This document shows positions 6,093 to 8,972 of a DNA stretch of 8,972 nucleotides, piece by piece (within the stretch, counting starts at the first letter, position 1; every line of letters begins with the position of its first letter). The DNA is from an uncultured Maribacter sp. (GTDB lineage Bacteria > Bacteroidota > Bacteroidia > Flavobacteriales > Flavobacteriaceae). The notes beneath the pieces were generated by a model, which ran no database searches, was not told where the DNA came from, and saw only the letters and a program-made list of their open reading frames with translations. The stretch lies in the NCBI GenBank assembly GCA_905479535.1, contig CAJQMW010000380.1:1-8972 (forward strand), read 5' to 3'. The position numbers and the translations under genes were made by a program.

Positions 6093-7089
6093 CGAACTCT
6101 CCCTACAAATAGAAGAACAATTGGCCAAAGGCAAGGATTTTGCCATTGCCCAAGTAATCGACCGTATTGCACCGAGTTCTGGGAAAGTGGGGGATAAGGC
6201 CTTGATTCTTGAAACCGGGGAACTCATCGGTTGGGTCGGTGGGGGTTGTGTTCGCGGCATCGTCATTAAAGAGGCCCTTAATGTCATCAAATCGAAACGC
6301 TATAGAAGGGTACGCATTTCCCCCGAAGGTGGAACTCGTGAAACTGCAAATTATAAAGAATACGTTATGAGTTGTCAAAGCAAAGGTACTTTAGAGGTGC
6401 TTATAGAACCCGTAATCCCTCAACCAGAACTTATTGTTGTCGGTAAGTCTAACATTGCCCGTAAATTGGTGCAAATGGCTTCTGCCGCCGATTTTAAAGT
6501 TTCTGTAATGGCTACCGATGCCGATGTGCAAATGTTTCCGACGGCTAACGGCGTGTCCGAAAATGTTGATTTTTCAACTGTAAAGAGCACAGCGAATACC
6601 TATATTATCGTAACTACCCAAGGCGAGGATGATGACCTTTCCGTTAGGAAGGCATTGCAAACATCAGTAAGATATGTTGGTTTCGTGGCAAGTAAAAAAA
6701 AGGCCGAGGACATTAAGAACTATCTGCAAAGCATTGGTATTTCAAGCGATCGTATCGGTAAATTGAGGAGTCCTGTTGGTTTGGATATCAATGCCAAGTT
6801 GGCCAGTGAAGTTGCTATCAGTATTTTGGCCGAGGTTATTGATCATTTTAGAAATGGCAATGCTTCTGAAAATATGCCAGTTCATGAACCGCAAGAAGCC
6901 AGTGTGAAAACTACGCCTGCAGCGGATAAATTTGAAGAGGACTATTATATCAATCCCGTTTGTCAAGTGCCCGTTTCCAAAAAGAATCCAAAACATATTG
7001 TCGAGTATCAGGGCGAAAAGGTGTATTTCTGCTGTGATGGGTGTAAAGTTAGTTTTGAGAATAGCCCCGAGAAGTATATCAAAAATTAA
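6085..7089 (+). CDS. coxF: XdhC/CoxF-family maturation protein with C-terminal YHS domain
   Basis: A 334-residue protein with three parts. Residues about 5-110 are the XdhC/CoxI domain, with GELIGWVGGGCVRG (45-58, C55) and MSCQSKGTLEVLIEP (95-109, C97). Residues about 114-260 are the XdhC Rossmann-like domain, starting PELIVVGKSNIARKL and ending SPVGLDINAKLASEVAISILAEV (229-251). After a loose linker (262-286) comes a YHS-type domain (287-332): INPVCQVPV, YQGEKVYFCCDGCK and F-x-x-SPEKY, with cysteines C293, C316, C317 and C320. XdhC-family proteins help load sulfurated molybdenum cofactor; CoxF is needed for the Cu-S-Mo centre. The usual CoxF is shorter and lacks the YHS part, to my knowledge. 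The ATG at 6085 overlaps coxE by 8 bases, indicating translational coupling. The YHS function (metal, perhaps copper) is inferred. Confidence 0.92.
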   Translation: MFNELSLQIEEQLAKGKDFAIAQVIDRIAPSSGKVGDKALILETGELIGWVGGGCVRGIVIKEALNVIKSKRYRRVRISPEGGTRETANYKEYVMSCQSKGTLEVLIEPVIPQPELIVVGKSNIARKLVQMASAADFKVSVMATDADVQMFPTANGVSENVDFSTVKSTANTYIIVTTQGEDDDLSVRKALQTSVRYVGFVASKKKAEDIKNYLQSIGISSDRIGKLRSPVGLDINAKLASEVAISILAEVIDHFRNGNASENMPVHEPQEASVKTTPAADKFEEDYYINPVCQVPVSKKNPKHIVEYQGEKVYFCCDGCKVSFENSPEKYIKN

Positions 7090-7566
7090 AATATTCTTTT
7101 TGTTATAAGCATTAAATTGGTTTTCAAAGTCTTTTTTACAATTTTGTTAGAATTGAGAAAGGAAGTTTTTCCCATTTCCACTGAAAGTCATACTAAGCTT
7201 TCAACTAAGAGGAGTGTCAACAAGATGTTTCATCAGACAAAGCTTGTATGTAAACCCGCCGCTACATTGTATTATAAATTGTAAAGTTGATTTTTTTTTG
7301 CTAATATATCAGCTATGTTGAACTTAACCTGTGTATCATTTTCTAACTTTTTTTCCAAATAAATCTACTTTTGCTTAAAACAACCTCCTTTATGCAGTAG
7401 TCAGCAGAATTTCCAAATCTTACGGTAAAGCTTCTATTTGTCATCAAATTCTAAAGATGGTGTTCGTTTTCTTACGAGATAATCAGTTTAAGGCGCAAAT
7501 CGTCAACATCTTATATTTTACAGGAGCTGCCAAAGTGTTAAGCTTATCCTAACTGTGTAATATTTA
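7090..7566. other. AT-rich gene-poor region after coxF
   Basis: This stretch holds no gene I can support. Both strands are broken by frequent stops; the longest plus-strand opening near its end (7379-7552) has an ATG only at 7457, would give about 31 residues and is not recognisable. It is clearly richer in A and T than the cox genes and has a run of nine T at 7291-7299, an imperfect AT palindrome at 7264-7282, a short direct repeat of ACTAAG (7193-7198 and 7205-7210) and four AAGCTT sites (7195, 7240, 7428, 7540). No convincing intrinsic terminator follows coxF. A TANNTTTG element lies at 7366-7373. Confidence 0.6.
7366..7373 (+). promoter_or_regulatory. Candidate Bacteroidota -7 promoter element (TANNTTTG)
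   Basis: TACTTTTG is an exact match to the Bacteroidota -7 consensus TANNTTTG. No TTG lies at the expected 17-23 base distance upstream (only a TTTC-like match near 7340), so the -33 element is poor. If used, transcription would begin near 7380 and could run to the terminator at 7792-7815. An 8-base motif with two free positions can occur by chance. Confidence 0.3.
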
Positions 7567-7767
7567 ATGCTTTTGTTCGTCTTATATAGTGTGTACATAG
7601 GAGTACTTATTGTACTCATCACATCAAATAATAAAAGAAGTAAAATGAATAATACTAAGAAACAACATACAAAAGAAAATGCAAGTGCGGACAAGGTATT
7701 GACGCGACACGAGAGTTGGAGAAATCATCGTAGGCATACCGGATTAAAACTAATACGGTTTTCTTAA
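7567..7767 (+). CDS. Doubtful small basic protein, possibly with one membrane helix
   Basis: An open frame of 66 residues from ATG 7567. The first 20 residues (LLFVLYSVYIGVLIVLIT core) would form one membrane helix, followed by a hydrophilic, strongly basic tail ending in RNHRRHTGLKLIRFS. A second ATG at 7645, with an A-rich leader typical of Bacteroidota, would give a soluble 40-residue basic peptide beginning MNNTKKQHTKENAS. I prefer neither start firmly. The region between the two ATGs contains an inverted repeat (7601-7617) that could belong to a leader if the shorter form is real. A strong terminator begins 24 bases after the stop, which supports a transcript ending here. I do not recognise the protein. 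It could also be a chance frame inside a non-coding RNA. Confidence 0.4.
   Translation: MLLFVLYSVYIGVLIVLITSNNKRSKMNNTKKQHTKENASADKVLTRHESWRNHRRHTGLKLIRFS
7601..7617 (+). repeat. Perfect short inverted repeat near the small ORF
   Basis: GAGTAC (7601-7606) and GTACTC (7612-7617) form a perfect 6-base inverted repeat with a TTATT spacer. It is 28 bases before the second ATG of the small ORF. It could be an operator half-site pair or a leader hairpin. It is short enough to arise by chance. Confidence 0.3.
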
Positions 7768-7791
7768 TCATTATGAATCGAGAAAGAATAG

Positions 7792-7815
7792 AAGAGGGCG
7801 GAAGCCCTCTTTTTT
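7792..7815 (+). terminator. Strong intrinsic terminator after the small ORF
   Basis: AAGAGGGC (7792-7799) pairs with GCCCTCTT (7804-7811) as a perfect 8-base stem closed by a GGAA loop and followed by T to 7815. This is a textbook intrinsic terminator on the plus strand. It shows that a transcript from the 7366-7790 region is expected to end here, and it separates the small ORF from the membrane protein gene at 7967. Confidence 0.88.
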
Positions 7816-7908
7816 ATTCCCTCTTTTTCAAAATAATGAAGAACTAAATCTTAGGGAGATTTAAAATGGAACTTCGCTGCAGTACATGTCAATACCTTGT
7901 TTCGGTAA

Positions 7909-7942
7909 TTGCTATAATAATAGTCTAATATCACTATATTTA
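7909..7942 (+). promoter_or_regulatory. Candidate promoter for the membrane protein gene at 7967
   Basis: A TTG at 7909-7911 and TATATTTA at 7935-7942 (seven of eight against TANNTTTG) are separated by 23 bases, at the long end of the spacing described for flavobacterial promoters. The -7 element ends 24 bases before the ATG at 7967. The preceding terminator (7792-7815) makes a promoter in this gap necessary. The match is moderate. Confidence 0.4.
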
Positions 7943-7966
7943 TGATACAACCAAATCATCAAAATT

Positions 7967-8377
7967 ATGAATCCAGTAGTTAAGAATATTCTAGCCGTTA
8001 TCGCTGGTCTTATCATTGGGAGTATTGTAAATATGGGTATTGTTATGCTTAGTGGCGCTATAATACCACCGCCAGAGGGTGGTGATATTACCACTATGGA
8101 AGGACTAAAGGCCACCATGCACTTGTTTGAACCTAAACATTTTATCATGCCTTTTTTGGCGCATGCCTTGGGAACATTGACGGGTGCATTCGTAACCGCC
8201 AAGATTGCCGCGACCCGTAAAATGATTTTTGCATTGCTTGTGAGTGCTTTTTTCTTTGTAGGTGGTGCCATAAGTGCAAGTAGTCTGGGTGGACCATTGT
8301 GGTTTAATGCCCTGGATTTAATAGTGGCCTATTTTCCCATGGCCTATCTAGGGTGGAAACTGGCCGGTAGTAAGTAG
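7967..8377 (+). CDS. Conserved-looking four-helix inner membrane protein, function unknown
   Basis: A 136-residue hydrophobic protein with about four membrane helices: near 7-30 (ILAVIAGLIIGSIVNMGIVML), 60-79, 86-104 and 112-131. A polar loop of about 25 residues after helix 1 contains PPPEGGDITTMEGLKATM. Helices 2 and 3 are glycine- and small-residue-rich (AHALGTLTGAFVTAKIAA, FFFVGGAISA). The C-terminus is LGWKLAGSK. I do not recognise a named family with confidence; similar small glycine-rich membrane proteins are common hypothetical proteins in Bacteroidota. The ATG at 7967 follows an A-rich leader. It stands alone between a terminator and a convergent gene, so it is probably a single-gene unit, with no visible link to the CO dehydrogenase locus. 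Confidence 0.85.
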   Translation: MNPVVKNILAVIAGLIIGSIVNMGIVMLSGAIIPPPEGGDITTMEGLKATMHLFEPKHFIMPFLAHALGTLTGAFVTAKIAATRKMIFALLVSAFFFVGGAISASSLGGPLWFNALDLIVAYFPMAYLGWKLAGSK

Positions 8378-8468
8378 GCATTTATTAATTGTAAGAGCAC
8401 CAGTTTATAATTTCATTGACAAACGACTGTTTTCTCCTTCGAAGTAACGAGAAACCAAGACAGAGAAT

Positions 8469-8972
8469 TTATTTACGAATAGGATTTAGTACTTTGCTTT
8501 CTACTGCAACGGAATCTATTTTCTCACGAGAATAATACACCGGAAAGTACTGGTTCTTTGCCCACGGCTCAAAAAGGTTCCTGTAAAAAGGACTATCTGG
8601 ATTACCCGACTGTCCAGGGCCGTTTGTTCCTATTGCGGCATCCCAATCCCCTGTATTTACAATCATACGAAAGGAAGCACCACTGCTTTGTCGTAAGTTC
8701 CCACCGGTAGAACCCGGGGTATAAGAATTACCGCCCCTGGGCAGAGGACCAAGATCAAGCTTTGCTTTTGTTTCTTCATTTACGGCATCGCTCAGCGCAT
8801 GCTCCATATAGGTATGTTTGTTCTTTTCCTGTCCGTACTGCCATTGCGCTATATCCTCTCCTAATTTTTTCTCTAAATCTGCTACCGCATTTTCAAAAGC
8901 ATCGCTCAGGAAAGCATTTCTATTTAAAACAGGATTCGTTCCAAAATAGGAATCCGGTGTTGTAACCCAATC
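8469..8972 (-). CDS. Penicillin acylase family protein, C-terminal part
   Basis: The minus-strand frame is open from the window edge to the stop at 8469, giving the last 167 residues of a longer protein. The segment matches the C-terminal part of the beta chain of penicillin-acylase-family N-terminal nucleophile hydrolases: WQYGQEKNKHTYMEHAL, then GPLPRGGNSYTPGSTGG, SGASFRMIVNTGDWDAAIGT, NGPGQSGNPDSPFYRNLFEPWA and YFPVYYSREKI. These enzymes are made as one precursor with signal peptide, cut into two chains, and hydrolyse amides such as penicillins or acyl-homoserine lactones, in the periplasm. The catalytic serine and the processing site lie outside the window, so activity and substrate cannot be judged. 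The gene is convergent with the membrane protein at 7967 and unrelated to the cox locus. Confidence 0.9.
   Translation of the reverse strand, partial: DWVTTPDSYFGTNPVLNRNAFLSDAFENAVADLEKKLGEDIAQWQYGQEKNKHTYMEHALSDAVNEETKAKLDLGPLPRGGNSYTPGSTGGNLRQSSGASFRMIVNTGDWDAAIGTNGPGQSGNPDSPFYRNLFEPWAKNQYFPVYYSREKIDSVAVESKVLNPIRK

Noticed and set aside
7195..7545. Four AAGCTT sites within 351 bases
   Set aside because: Spacing is irregular and there is no extended shared flank, so it is most likely a base-composition effect.
7379..7552. Plus-strand open stretch ending in VNILYFTGAAKVLSLS, considered as a transposase remnant
   Set aside because: No recognisable transposase motif, no terminal inverted repeats or target duplications, and only a 31-residue product from the ATG at 7457.
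7866..7928. A 20-residue ORF (MELRCSTCQYLV...) with a purine-rich leader before the membrane protein gene
   Set aside because: Too short to support, overlaps the candidate promoter of the next gene, and no further evidence. A small inverted repeat AAATCT/AGATTT (7846-7862) just upstream is likely chance.
8429..8455. Hairpin GTTTTCTC...GAGAAAC in the convergent gap, considered as a two-way terminator
   Set aside because: The stem has a bulge, is AT-rich, has a 12-base loop, and lacks a clear T-run on either strand.
8762..8965. A 67-codon plus-strand open frame over the acylase gene
   Set aside because: It is antisense to conserved penicillin-acylase sequence and resembles no known protein.
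1..8972. CRISPR arrays, tRNA or rRNA genes, integrase or transposase genes
   Set aside because: I looked for regular direct repeats, cloverleaf-like segments and recombinase motifs and saw none.

Overview
The window carries most of an aerobic (molybdenum-copper) carbon monoxide dehydrogenase locus, read entirely on the plus strand from 1 to 7089. A gene-poor AT-rich stretch, one small membrane protein and the 3' end of a penicillin-acylase-family gene follow. The host is most likely a marine member of the Flavobacteriaceae or a close Bacteroidota relative. This is an inference from A-rich start-codon leaders without Shine-Dalgarno sequences, TANNTTTG-like promoter elements, codon use, and intergenic palindromes that resemble dispersed repeats I associate with flavobacterial genomes. 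No 16S or other marker gene is present, so the taxonomy is not proven.

Layout: coxM (3' end only, 1-316), coxS (325-816), coxL (835-3201), a 217-base gap with two palindromic repeats, coxG (3419-3892), a terminator-like hairpin (3916-3943), coxD (3957-4829), a 126-base gap with a third repeat, coxE (4956-6092) and coxF (6085-7089, overlapping coxE by 8 bases). From 7090 to 7566 I can support no gene. A doubtful 66-residue (or 40-residue) basic small ORF lies at 7567-7767 and ends just before a strong terminator (7792-7815). A four-helix membrane protein of unknown function (7967-8377) then faces, tail to tail, the C-terminus of a penicillin-acylase-family protein (8469-8972, minus strand, running off the window).

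How the genes work together: CoxM (FAD), CoxS (two [2Fe-2S] clusters) and CoxL (Mo-Cu site) form the enzyme that oxidises CO with water to CO2. CoxL has the form I signature AYRCSFR with the copper-binding cysteine at residue 373, so this is predicted to be a true CO dehydrogenase and not a form II relative. CoxG probably links the enzyme to the membrane or quinone pool. CoxD (MoxR-type AAA+ ATPase), CoxE (von Willebrand A protein) and CoxF (XdhC family) are the set that matures the sulfur- and copper-bearing active site. CoxF here has an extra C-terminal YHS-type cysteine domain, a candidate copper-handling module and the most interesting protein-level feature. The order M-S-L-G-D-E-F, with repeats and a terminator around coxG, suggests that the transcription unit is divided or modulated and is not one uniform operon.
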